The notes below the pieces were generated by a model that was given only the letters and a program-made list of their open reading frames with translations, did no database searches and was not told the DNA's origin. This document shows, one piece after another, positions 44,354 to 53,386 of a DNA stretch of 64,000 nucleotides. The position numbers and the translations under genes were made by a program. Within the stretch, counting starts at the first letter, position 1; every line of letters begins with the position of its first letter. The DNA comes from Cyclobacterium salsum (GTDB lineage: Bacteria; Bacteroidota; Bacteroidia; Cytophagales; Cyclobacteriaceae): contig NZ_WNKG01000007.1 of the NCBI RefSeq assembly GCF_010119245.1, positions 368,058 to 432,057 on the forward strand. Direction: 5' to 3'.

Positions 44354-46822
44354 TCAGTCCAATACGTAAAGCCGCTTTACCCGCCTACCGATACTGGTCA
44401 GTAGTTCATAAGGGATCGTTCCGATTTTTTCAGCCAGCTGTTGTAGTGTTGGATCCTGTCCAAAAATTATGGCCTCATCCCCTTCCCTTACCCCCATCCC
44501 GGTAACGTCCACCATACACATGTCCATGCAAATGGTCCCCACAGTGGCTGCTCTTTTTCCGTTGATTTGCACATAGGCGTTGCCATTGCTACATCTGCGA
44601 TCGTATCCATCTGCGTATCCGATGGCCAGCGTGGCAATTTCTCCATCATCAGCCATTACCCCCTTTCTGCCGTAACCGATAGTCGTGCCTTTTTTTAGGA
44701 ATTTTACCTGCGAGACCACGGTTTTTAGGGTTACTGCCAGTTGCAATTTCGCCTGCTCCTTATGGCTTACTTCTATGCCATAAAGTCCAATTCCCAGCCT
44801 GACCATGTCCATAGCAAACTCCGGATAACCAATAATCCCAGCCGAATTTAAAACATGGCAAAGGGGCTTGCAGGACAGTTTGCTCCTGATTTCCTGGCGC
44901 AATCGCTCAAATAATGCCAATTGTTCCCGGGAAAAAGCATCGTGGATAGCTTCGTCTGCTGTGGCCAGGTGGGAAAACAAACCCGCCAGACGAATATTCG
45001 GATGGGCTTCCAGAATGGTTATTGCTTCCTTTAGGTCCTGCTCTTCCAACCCCAGACGCCTCATTCCCGTGTCCAGTTCCAGGTGGATGGAAACGATTTC
45101 TTTGGTGGCCAAAGCCAACGTTCTTAACGCATTGAGCTCGTAAACCACCGGTTCTAGCTGATGCTGAAGAAGCAGGTCAATATGGCGGGCACCGGAGTTC
45201 ATTACCATGATGGGTAAGCTCACTCCCTTCTCTCTTAGATATACTCCCTCATCAGGATAGGCCACGGACAGGTAATCAGCACCGATCTGCTGGAGGTAGT
45301 TGCCAATTTCGGCGGAACCACTTCCATATGCGAACGCCTTAACCATGACCATTACTTTGGTGCCGGGACTTACTTTTTGTTTGTAATAATTGAAATTATG
45401 ACGAATGCTGTTGAGATTAATCTCCAGGACCGTTTCATGTACCTGCGCTTCCAGGGAACTTACGATGCGTTCGAATTGAAAGGTCCGGGCTCCTTTTACC
45501 AAAACCAGGTCATCTTTTAAATTCAGCTCGGAAATGTTTTGTTGTAGGGTATCGGTATCCGGGTAAAACCTACTGTCAGAGGGAAAAACGTCTTGATAGG
45601 CTTCAAAGGTTTTCCCTACCCCCACAAACAGATCAATCCGATAGTGTTTAAGTAATCGAATCGTGCGCTCCAGGACCAATTGCCGCTTTCCTTCCTGATG
45701 CATTTCCGAGAGGATCAATATTTTTCTTCCTTCGGGTTGACGCTGTTGGTTCATAAACTCCAGGGCGATTTCCAGTCCTGCAAGGTCATTGTTATAGCTG
45801 TCGTCAACGATCTGGCAGCGTTGGATTCCCTGTTTTACCGTTAGTCGCATATCAACGGCATGAAGCAGGTCCAGGCCTTTCTGTATGGAAGCTGCTGTCA
45901 TTCCCAAAACAAGGGCGGAAACGATCACCTGCCGGATATTTTCCAGGGAGGCGGGATCCCGGAATGGACTGGAAAAAGTGTAGGTGGTCAGGTCTTTACC
46001 GATCAAAAGGATTTTTGTATGCCTCCCGTCCGGCCGGAGGGCAAGGGTGTAATCCGCACCGGTTTGTTCAGACCAGCTGACCAGCTGTTCCGAAGTAAAA
46101 TGTTGCTCCAGATACCTATGAATTTTTGTATGATCTTTTCGGTAAACGATAAACTTACAGTGCGCAAAGAGTTGGCATTTTTCAGCGATTTTAGTTTCCA
46201 GGTCCTCAAAATGCTCATCATGGGCACTTCCAATGCTGGTAAATATCCCCAGGTCAGGTTGGATGATAGCCGCCAGTGATTGCATTTCACCCGGTTTGGA
46301 AATGCCAGCTTCCAGCAAGGTTACCTGATGCTTGCTCTCCATCCCCAGGGCGGAAAGTGCTACCCCAATTTGGCTATTGTAGCTTTTAGGGCTTTTCCAA
46401 ACCCGGTATTTTTCGGAGAGGACTTGAGCCAACCATTCCTTGACGATGGTTTTGCCGTTACTTCCGGTAATTCCTGCCACTGGACCTGAAAATTTTTCCC
46501 GGTTAAACGTTGCCAGGGCTTGAAGGGCTTCCAGAGGAGCGTCACAAAATAGCATGTTGGCTCCGTAAAGGCTTTCAATAAGTTCCGGCGAGTTGGCCTC
46601 GGGGGGCAAGATATAGTTCCTGACATTTTTCTGGTAGGCATCTTTTGCAAAATGCCAACCGCTGCTCCGGGTTCCCTCCAAAGCCACAAAAAGCGTTTGA
46701 GTACCGTTTTGTATTTTTCTTGAATCAATGGATACCTGTTCTATCCGATCAGCAGCGGTTCCTTTTAAAAAATAACCTGTTTGATTCGCTGCAAATGTAT
46801 GGAGATGGATGATCTCGATCAT
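44354..46822 (-). CDS. Bifunctional MurF-alanine racemase
   Basis: 822 aa from ATG at 46822 (MIEIIHLHTF), favoured by a TACCTTTG -7 box 27 bases upstream. MurF part ~1-455, with P-loop ITGSNGKT (Lys124). Alr part ~464-822, with PLP lysine Lys495 in MVMVKAFAYGSGS, GYADGYDRR and CMDMCMVDVTG. The enzyme makes D-Ala and joins D-Ala-D-Ala to UDP-MurNAc-tripeptide. This fusion is typical of Bacteroidota. Confidence 0.94.
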   Translation of the reverse strand: MIEIIHLHTFAANQTGYFLKGTAADRIEQVSIDSRKIQNGTQTLFVALEGTRSSGWHFAKDAYQKNVRNYILPPEANSPELIESLYGANMLFCDAPLEALQALATFNREKFSGPVAGITGSNGKTIVKEWLAQVLSEKYRVWKSPKSYNSQIGVALSALGMESKHQVTLLEAGISKPGEMQSLAAIIQPDLGIFTSIGSAHDEHFEDLETKIAEKCQLFAHCKFIVYRKDHTKIHRYLEQHFTSEQLVSWSEQTGADYTLALRPDGRHTKILLIGKDLTTYTFSSPFRDPASLENIRQVIVSALVLGMTAASIQKGLDLLHAVDMRLTVKQGIQRCQIVDDSYNNDLAGLEIALEFMNQQRQPEGRKILILSEMHQEGKRQLVLERTIRLLKHYRIDLFVGVGKTFEAYQDVFPSDSRFYPDTDTLQQNISELNLKDDLVLVKGARTFQFERIVSSLEAQVHETVLEINLNSIRHNFNYYKQKVSPGTKVMVMVKAFAYGSGSAEIGNYLQQIGADYLSVAYPDEGVYLREKGVSLPIMVMNSGARHIDLLLQHQLEPVVYELNALRTLALATKEIVSIHLELDTGMRRLGLEEQDLKEAITILEAHPNIRLAGLFSHLATADEAIHDAFSREQLALFERLRQEIRSKLSCKPLCHVLNSAGIIGYPEFAMDMVRLGIGLYGIEVSHKEQAKLQLAVTLKTVVSQVKFLKKGTTIGYGRKGVMADDGEIATLAIGYADGYDRRCSNGNAYVQINGKRAATVGTICMDMCMVDVTGMGVREGDEAIIFGQDPTLQQLAEKIGTIPYELLTSIGRRVKRLYVLD

Positions 46823-46848
46823 AGCCGATTTGCTTACGTTACGCCTGC

Positions 46849-46856
46849 CAAAGGTA
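46849..46856 (-). promoter_or_regulatory. -7 box of the murF-alr promoter
   Basis: Minus-strand TACCTTTG matches TAnnTTTG. The -33 partner is weak (TGGA at 20 bases). Confidence 0.45.
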
Positions 46857-46954
46857 AAGTAATTATTTCTAGATTTTCCAGCATTTGGCCTGCTATTACG
46901 CCGCTTGTGGAACCAATTTACCAGCGACCATGACAATAGGATTCAATAAGAACG

Positions 46955-46986
46955 TTTGCAGTCAGGTAAATTTTTTAGTAATATTG
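46955..46986 (+). promoter_or_regulatory. Promoter of the small secreted protein gene
   Basis: TTTG (46955-46958), 20-base spacer, TAATATTG (46979-46986), one mismatch to TAnnTTTG. It leaves a leader of roughly 45 bases before the GTG at 47039. Confidence 0.5.
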
Positions 46987-47038
46987 GAACATTATATAAT
47001 GGAAAGGCGTTTTCCAGGTACATTAACAGAACTGCCAG

Positions 47039-47404
47039 GTGTTCACACAGAATAAAATTTCGAAAATCTGCTTAAAAATCCTATTTTTAGGGATATTATT
47101 TTGTGTTTTTTCTACTACCCTGTCTTATGGGCAAAAAGAAGCCGGAGAAATAATTGCAGGTGAACAGGACAAAGAGGTTTCTTACCATCCGCATGTTTCT
47201 GAAAAGCAGTTGGATAAACCAAGTGAAAAATCCGAAAAGAGGTCGTTTTCAGGTTACTCCAGGGCAGACAAGGATCCTGACCGGTCTGTCTATCAGGATA
47301 TCAGCGATAAAGAGATTGAAAATGGTGAAACTTCATCAGAAGAAGGTTCCACGCTATCCTTTAACATCTTTCTGTACGTATTGGACCGGTTCAAGGAGGA
47401 TTAG
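47039..47404 (+). CDS. Small secreted charged protein, GTG start
   Basis: 121 aa. No ATG in frame precedes a good signal peptide (ICLKILFLGILFCVFSTTLSYGQ), so GTG at 47039 is the start. The mature ~80 residues are polar, with many E/K/S/D, and end in SFNIFLYVLDRFKED. No known domain. The upstream promoter match and the signal peptide make it a likely real gene. Divergent from murF-alr. Confidence 0.6.
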   Translation: MFTQNKISKICLKILFLGILFCVFSTTLSYGQKEAGEIIAGEQDKEVSYHPHVSEKQLDKPSEKSEKRSFSGYSRADKDPDRSVYQDISDKEIENGETSSEEGSTLSFNIFLYVLDRFKED

Positions 47405-47675
47405 GTTGATTCTCGCCGCTATTAAATTAGTCTCCTTTTACAATTGGATGCCTAATTCCTCTGGGTCTTGGTTTTTCTTCCAAATAAACCTTTAATTCTT
47501 ATTGATGTAAAAACCAATTCTAGTCTTGTGCCTATGGCCCTTTAGCTCCATCCCATTTATTTTAGTCGTTCTATTTTGGAACAATAGTTTCGTAAATTCA
47601 AAGGAGGAGTAAAAAGGAAAGGAAGGGTAAGCTTTTCATGCCTATTCCCTCCCTTAACCGGATCAGATTGATTTC

Positions 47676-48242
47676 TTAGTCCAAATACAGGTATTTAATG
47701 CGGCCCTCCGCATCTTTTACCTGCAGGTAAACCTCTTCTACTTTCAGAAATTTCAGGTGGTAGTTTTTGGCAAAGCCACCCGTTTCCTGGATAACATCTG
47801 TAGCGATTTTAGTGTGGCTATTGTCAAAAATAGTGACCTCCGTACCGGGCTTTTCGATCCCGAGTACTTTAAGCGTAAAGGTTTTAGGATCAATTATTTC
47901 AGTGTAAGCCAGGAGCTTTTTTTCAACCTTTTTCCTGTTTTCCATTTTAAAACTGACGATTTCTTCTTTGGTTTCCAGTTTTACCTTGTAATTCCCTTCG
48001 GGCATCTTAGACAGATTGTAGGGAATATTCAGGGGTGAATTTACCTTGTAGTGGTTTCTATCGATCAGTTTTCCATCCGGATTGTATATCGATACCATTA
48101 CCTGGCCCGCTGCTTCCGTTAATCTTAACGTGAATCGCTGTTCTTTCGCTTCTATGGATGATATTTCCATCAGGCTTTTATCAGCCGCCATACCTCCAAG
48201 TGCGAGGCTGAGTGTCAATACTAGAGTTGCTAACGTTTTCAT
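47676..48242 (-). CDS. Secreted beta-sandwich protein of unknown function
   Basis: 188 aa from ATG at 48242 (MKTLATLVLTLSLALGGMAAD, signal peptide); the frame from 48329 adds a non-signal extension. Strand-rich repeats (VMVSIYNPDGKLID, PYNLSKMPEGNYKVKLETKEE, TEVTIFDNSHTKIATDVI) resemble DUF3244-like or secretion C-terminal sandwich domains. It may be a periplasmic or exported protein; role unknown. Confidence 0.65.
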   Translation of the reverse strand: MKTLATLVLTLSLALGGMAADKSLMEISSIEAKEQRFTLRLTEAAGQVMVSIYNPDGKLIDRNHYKVNSPLNIPYNLSKMPEGNYKVKLETKEEIVSFKMENRKKVEKKLLAYTEIIDPKTFTLKVLGIEKPGTEVTIFDNSHTKIATDVIQETGGFAKNYHLKFLKVEEVYLQVKDAEGRIKYLYLD

Positions 48243-48649
48243 GGTTGTGTGCATTTGTTGGATATTGAATTTTCCTGAATCATTACCAATGCCATACCAT
48301 GAAAAATGGGTAGTGGGAAGACCGATCAATGGGTAAAAATTTATTGATTCGAATGAAACCCTTTTAGGATGCTCCCAAAGCTATAAGTTGTATCGAAAGC
48401 GTACGAAAGAATCCGAATTTGTTTGGTACTGATACAGGTTTTGTAAAAATGAGTAAAGCATACCAGTGAAAACGGAATCAGGGAAAATAAAAAATATTTT
48501 TTAAAATTGATTAAATGAATTGATAATCAATCTATTAATGGAACTTATACTGTCCATTAATGAACATTGACTGAATGGAAGTGAACGGTTTTAATGGGTA
48601 AATAGGTCGTTGAATAGGCCCAAGATGATACGATGTGCCTTTCTGCGGT
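48243..48649. other. Non-coding stretch with one inverted repeat
   Basis: AT-rich DNA of about 400 bases without a supported gene. It holds an inverted repeat at 48534-48561 and the probable promoter region for the minus-strand secreted protein; I see no clear TAnnTTTG box with a -33. Confidence 0.5.
48534..48561. repeat. 9-bp inverted repeat, operator-like
   Basis: ATTAATGGA / TCCATTAAT with a 10-base spacer, exact on both arms. No T-tract follows, so it is more operator-like than terminator-like. Confidence 0.35.
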
Positions 48650-49021
48650 TTAATTTCGCACGGATTTGCGCCTCCGTTTATAGCCTCCCTTTCTTCGTTT
48701 GCTGCTGGTGTAGAAATTATAGAGAAAGTTGACCGCCATCAGGGCAATGGTGAGCGGGATAAAAAACGAAGGCAGCATGTTTTTGATTCCCAATAAAATA
48801 AATAAGGCGGCAATGATCCCCACTTTGAATGAAGTATAGCTTTCGGGAAACGTGCTGCCCACCAAAACCAGACTGCCAATTTCGGCTACAATTAAAACCA
48901 GTATCATCCAGGTAAAAAGGGTATTGGTAGGAACGCTACTCCCGACGAAGTACCAGGCAAGCAGGCCAATCACAGCGATTAAACTTAAGGTTTGCAGGGC
49001 AGTATGGATTGTTTCTTTCAT
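48650..49021 (-). CDS. Small membrane protein with basic tail
   Basis: 123 aa with four hydrophobic segments (SLIAVIGLLAWYFVG, FTWMILVLIVAEIGSLVLV, VGIIAALFILLGI, FFIPLTIALMAVNFLY), ending in a strongly basic tail (SSKRRKGGYKRRRKSVRN). Not recognised; the tail should face the cytoplasm. It lies between secreted and peptidase genes on the same strand. Confidence 0.65.
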   Translation of the reverse strand: MKETIHTALQTLSLIAVIGLLAWYFVGSSVPTNTLFTWMILVLIVAEIGSLVLVGSTFPESYTSFKVGIIAALFILLGIKNMLPSFFIPLTIALMAVNFLYNFYTSSKRRKGGYKRRRKSVRN

Positions 49022-49099
49022 GATTCCGGTTTTATAAGTAGGGAATTTAGAATTATTTCTCTGAAAACCAAAAAAATATGCTCAATTATACCGGATTAC

Positions 49100-51283
49100 C
49101 TACAGTTTGTTTTTTACATAGTCTGTCATCATCCGGTAAAGATGCCAGCTAGTGTTGCCCCCGTAAATACCGTGGTTGCGGTTGGGATAATAAAACGTAT
49201 CCACTTGTTTATCGGCTGAAATCAGCGCATCCAGCAGCTCTACCGAATTCTGAAAATGGACATTGTCATCACCGGTACCATGGATCAAAAGGAAATTTCC
49301 TTTGAGCTTGTCTACATGGCTGATGGGGCTAAAATCATCGTACCCTCCAGGATTAAGCTGAGGGGTTTGCAGGTACCTTTCGGTATAAATAGTATCATAG
49401 TACCGCCAGCTGCTAACCGGAGCAACTGCAATGGCCGTTTTGAACAGGTCGTGCCCAATCATCAATGCCAGGGAGGACATGTAGCCGCCGTATGACCAGC
49501 CCCAGATACCAATTCTTTCTTTATCAATGTAGGGCTTGGCACCAAGATAGTTCGCTGCCGCCAATTGATCCTGCGTTTCCAATTTCCCTAATTGAGCATA
49601 GGTGCTATGTTTGAAATCCCTGCCCCGACCACCCGTGCCTCGGTTGTCCACACAGGCGACCAGGTATCCTTCTGCGGCCAGGTGTTGGTGCCACCAATCC
49701 CGTGTGCTGCCCCAGGAGTTCATCACATTTTGAGAACCCGGCCCCCCGTAAACGTACAGCAATAGGGGATACGTTTTGGAGGGGTCAAAATCAGCCGGTT
49801 GGATCAGGTACCCGTTCAATTCGGTGCCATCGACTGTGGGAAAGGAAAAAAACGTTTTGGGTCGGTAGGCATAATGTTCCATTCGGTCTTCCAAATCCTC
49901 GTTTTCTTCCAGGGTGGTGATTAAGCGCCCTTTGCTGTCCATCAGCCTGCTTACCAACGGTTGGGTAACGGAACTGTATGCATCGATAAAAAAACGGTGA
50001 TCGGGACTCATGCGAATGGAATGGGTTCCCCGCTCCGGAGTCAGCAATTGCTTGTTTCGTCCATTCATCCCAATGGAATAAAAATGCCTTTCTAAAGGTG
50101 AACTTTCAGTAGAGAGGTAAAATACACGTTTATTATTCAGGTCTACCCCTACCAACTCGGCCACTTCCCAATTTCCTTCAGTAATTTGCCGGACCAGGTT
50201 TCCTTCCAGATCGTAATGATAAATGTGTTTGAAGCCGTCCGTTTCAGAGGTAGTCAGAAAGCCCTTGTTGTCAGGTAGGAAAATAAAGTGGTCGTTGTAG
50301 TTAAGGTCTATGTAGGTTTCAGAGGTTTCGGTTAGGATTTTTTTGACAGTACCCGTATTTGGGTTCGCAAAAAGGATGTCTTTTTGGTTTTGAAGCCGGT
50401 TTAGCCGGATGATGGCCAGGTTGCTATTATCACCAGCCCAATACATGCGGGGGAGGTAAATGTCCGTTTCTTCTCCGGTGTCCATAAGTTGCGTTTGGTC
50501 CAGGTCCAAATCGTACACCTGTATGCTTACCTCGGCATTTTTTTCTCCTGCCTTGGGGTATTTGAAAAGGTAATCTTCCGGATAAAGGGTTCCCCACAGC
50601 TGCATGGAAAAAAGGGGCACTTCCCGCTCATCAAAACGGATAAATGCTAGTTTGCTGCCATCGGGTGACCATTCAAAGGCCTTGGCCATGGAGAATTCCT
50701 CCTCGTACACCCAATCCGCAGCTCCATTGCGAATGGAATTGGATTCCCCGTCAAAAGTAACCTGCACCTTTTTCCCGGTGCTTAACACCTCATAGAAAAG
50801 ATTATTTTCCTTTACATAAGCCACACGGGTATTATCTGGGGACAGACTGGCATACGAAATCTTCGCTCCGTTTTCTAGTTGGCGCAACTGTTTTGTGCGG
50901 AGGTCAAACAGGTGAAATACGGCCTTGGTGGACCTTCGGTAGATGGATTCCACTTCAGACTCCAGCAGTGCCATGCTTTCATCCGGGTTAAAGGCGTAGT
51001 TGCTGAAGTTCAGTCCCAGTTCTTGCCCATCGATTAGTATATGGGATTCTTTGCCGGTCTCCAGGTTGATTTGAACTACCTGGGAGTAGCCATCCCTTTT
51101 TTTCAGTGCGGTGTAATAGCGCCCGTCCTTCATCCAATTGATGCCGTTGACCGTCTCAGGGCGATAGATTTCTTTTTTGATTACATCTTCCAGGCTGATT
51201 TTTTTTGCCTCCTGAGCGATAACCGGGAAAAACGCCAGCGAGAGGAGGGCTAAACTGGCTAAAAACTTTTGTGGGTGCAACAT
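49100..51283 (-). CDS. Dipeptidyl-peptidase IV-type S9 peptidase
   Basis: 727 aa with a signal peptide (cleavage near VIAQ). An N-terminal beta-propeller (~40-470) is followed by an alpha/beta hydrolase domain with Ser597 in GWSYGG, Asp672 in GTGDDNVHFQNS and His704 in NRNHGI. The glutamate motif VYEEEFSM in the propeller, which binds the peptide N-terminus in DPP IV, is present. It cleaves Xaa-Pro dipeptides. Confidence 0.92.
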   Translation of the reverse strand: MLHPQKFLASLALLSLAFFPVIAQEAKKISLEDVIKKEIYRPETVNGINWMKDGRYYTALKKRDGYSQVVQINLETGKESHILIDGQELGLNFSNYAFNPDESMALLESEVESIYRRSTKAVFHLFDLRTKQLRQLENGAKISYASLSPDNTRVAYVKENNLFYEVLSTGKKVQVTFDGESNSIRNGAADWVYEEEFSMAKAFEWSPDGSKLAFIRFDEREVPLFSMQLWGTLYPEDYLFKYPKAGEKNAEVSIQVYDLDLDQTQLMDTGEETDIYLPRMYWAGDNSNLAIIRLNRLQNQKDILFANPNTGTVKKILTETSETYIDLNYNDHFIFLPDNKGFLTTSETDGFKHIYHYDLEGNLVRQITEGNWEVAELVGVDLNNKRVFYLSTESSPLERHFYSIGMNGRNKQLLTPERGTHSIRMSPDHRFFIDAYSSVTQPLVSRLMDSKGRLITTLEENEDLEDRMEHYAYRPKTFFSFPTVDGTELNGYLIQPADFDPSKTYPLLLYVYGGPGSQNVMNSWGSTRDWWHQHLAAEGYLVACVDNRGTGGRGRDFKHSTYAQLGKLETQDQLAAANYLGAKPYIDKERIGIWGWSYGGYMSSLALMIGHDLFKTAIAVAPVSSWRYYDTIYTERYLQTPQLNPGGYDDFSPISHVDKLKGNFLLIHGTGDDNVHFQNSVELLDALISADKQVDTFYYPNRNHGIYGGNTSWHLYRMMTDYVKNKL

Positions 51284-51423
51284 CGATGGGACGATTTATT
51301 AGGGTGTTATGTGCTGCCGGTAGGGAAAGAATACCGAACCGGTCATCATTCAGTACCTTAAAATGGGGTCATTTGTTTTCCATTTACCAAGGTATAGCTG
51401 ATAAAAACGAATGGAGGGTGCTT

Positions 51424-52662
51424 TTAGTTACCCAATGGCTCACCACCTGGCCTTACCGGTTGTGTCCAGGCCTGTTGGTATTTCATGTTTTCTACCGGGT
51501 TTTCCTGTGCTTCAGATGAGATGATCTTGCAGCGGACAAATAGAAAGTCTTCTCCTACTTCAAATTCCCCTTCATTGCCTGAAACGGTTTTCAAAACGGC
51601 CGTTTCTTTTTCCCCGGTTTTACAACCGATAAACTGTAAGGTATAGGTAACCCCATCTTTTGGTTTGGCCCGAATGCTTAGCAGGTTATCAACATACCGA
51701 ACCTCTTCGAGTTCCACCCCCGTAGAAGCATAATAATCTCCTTTTTCCAGGGATTGGATCAGGGATCCAGGCGTCAGTTCCGGGGCCCGCACCACTACCC
51801 AACCCCTGCCGGCATTGGCCAGCTTGGAGGATTGCTCGTGGTAACTATGGCTGTCATCCGTAGCCAGTCCAAAAAGCAAGGGCTGCCCTTTTTCCAGGTA
51901 AGCGATGTTGATAAAATCCCACATTTCTTCGTAGCCCAGGCGAGTGGAATCTCCCAGATTGTTAACTGCCGGGTGTCCGTTATAGACTTCAAAGAATCGC
52001 TCTCCTTTGAGGCGAATCATGTCTTCAAGAGTAATGGCCCATCTGAAATTGGGGTGGTTGATGTGCACCATCATGGGCTTGCCGGATTCTTCTCGCTGTT
52101 CGAGTACGGCATTGATGTTATTTTGCAGGACCTCGACGACACTTCCTCCTTCCCGAGGCTGTATCAATCGGTCGAGATTGGTGGCATTCAGGTGCAAAGG
52201 TTTTCCATCGTATCCGGCTGAAATTTCTTCTGCTGGCAGCATGATGAATCGTTCCTTTTCTTCGTACAAAGGAGCATATTCTTCATAGGTTTTGAGTTTG
52301 ACCCGAAGCTCGTCGCCTTCCTCTTCATAAAGCACCCAGGAATCGCTGTATTCATCGAGGTAATTCTCAAACGCATTTCGATACATGCTGTCCTGTCGGA
52401 TGCTTACCCATTTTTCTCCTTCCTGGAAAATATTATGATCAGAAAGGGCAACAAACTGGTACCCATTGTCTTTATACCATTTCATAATTACTTCGGGAAA
52501 TTCATCCCCGTCACTCCAATAGGAGTGGGTATGCAGGTTTCCCTTATACCAATTTTCTTCACTGTCTACCAGGGTATTCTGTTGGGGTGAGCATCCGGCA
52601 AGTACCAAAAAAATGCCCAAACTTAGGGGAGATAGCCAATAGCCACCGAATTTCGTTTTCAT
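51424..52662 (-). CDS. PHP-domain lipoprotein, probable phosphodiesterase
   Basis: 412 aa. A lipoprotein signal (LVLAGC, Cys24) is followed by a PHP fold with metal ligands NLHTHSYWSDG, ALSDHN, MLPAEEISAGYDG, MMVHINHPN and LATDDSHSY. A C-terminal beta domain begins near residue 310. Exported PHP enzymes of this type are thought to be phosphodiesterases or phosphatases; the substrate is unknown. Confidence 0.85.
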   Translation of the reverse strand: MKTKFGGYWLSPLSLGIFLVLAGCSPQQNTLVDSEENWYKGNLHTHSYWSDGDEFPEVIMKWYKDNGYQFVALSDHNIFQEGEKWVSIRQDSMYRNAFENYLDEYSDSWVLYEEEGDELRVKLKTYEEYAPLYEEKERFIMLPAEEISAGYDGKPLHLNATNLDRLIQPREGGSVVEVLQNNINAVLEQREESGKPMMVHINHPNFRWAITLEDMIRLKGERFFEVYNGHPAVNNLGDSTRLGYEEMWDFINIAYLEKGQPLLFGLATDDSHSYHEQSSKLANAGRGWVVVRAPELTPGSLIQSLEKGDYYASTGVELEEVRYVDNLLSIRAKPKDGVTYTLQFIGCKTGEKETAVLKTVSGNEGEFEVGEDFLFVRCKIISSEAQENPVENMKYQQAWTQPVRPGGEPLGN

Positions 52663-52817
52663 GTCTTATTGAAAGCTAATTGAGGAATAGATTTTACCTG
52701 TGGTGAAGATATTGAATGCCAGGGTAAAATCAAACCGGTTGCCAAGCTATTACGGGTAAGGATAGGCAGGACCAAAGCATTTTGGTATATTTATCCCTTA
52801 AAATCGATAATTTGCGT

Positions 52818-53264
52818 ATGGCTATTCAACAAAAACTGATCAACTACCTGAACCAAATCCTCAGACATACCCATGAGAGCATCAAGGGATACAAAGACGC
52901 AGCCAGAAACTTAGGAGAGGGTCCGTTCAAAGAATTTTTTATAGAACGGGCCAAAGAAAAAATCGTTCTTAGGGATGCACTTATAACAGAAATTTACCGG
53001 CTGGAAGGACAACCGATCGAAAAGGGCGGGTTTTTAAATTTATTTCAAAGATCCTGGAAAAACTTTAAAACCTCTTTGGATCACGATAACGAAAAAGAAA
53101 TCGCAAAGTATTGTCTGGAAGAAGAAAAAAAGGCCACAAAAGAATTTGGTGTATTGCTGCGAAATCCGGAACTGGTTTCGGAGGATTTTTTTCAAATTTT
53201 AACGAGCCAACATGAAAAAAACCTTGCTGCATCAAAAGCGTTAGTAGAAAAGATTAAGGTGTAA
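52818..53264 (+). CDS. PA2169/DUF2383-type four-helix-bundle protein
   Basis: 148 aa from ATG at 52818 (MAIQQKLINYLNQILRHTHE). Ferritin-like helical bundle pattern (NQILRHTHESIKGYKDAA, EFFIERAKEKIVLRDALI, YCLEEEKKATKEF, SQHEKNLAASKALV). The family is stress-related in other bacteria; metal binding by the H/E residues is inference. It probably has its own transcript. Confidence 0.82.
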   Translation: MAIQQKLINYLNQILRHTHESIKGYKDAARNLGEGPFKEFFIERAKEKIVLRDALITEIYRLEGQPIEKGGFLNLFQRSWKNFKTSLDHDNEKEIAKYCLEEEKKATKEFGVLLRNPELVSEDFFQILTSQHEKNLAASKALVEKIKV

Positions 53265-53386
53265 ATGCTGCCATTTTACTAAAGTTTTTTCCTACAAACG
53301 AAAAAGGTAAACCATAACTCTTTACATTAGTGAAGGGTTTGGATCAGAAAACCATTCGTAACAACCAGAAACTATATCACTTACCT

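Noticed and set aside
44354..46822. MurF-Alr fusion as a novelty
   Set aside because: The fusion is well known across Bacteroidota.
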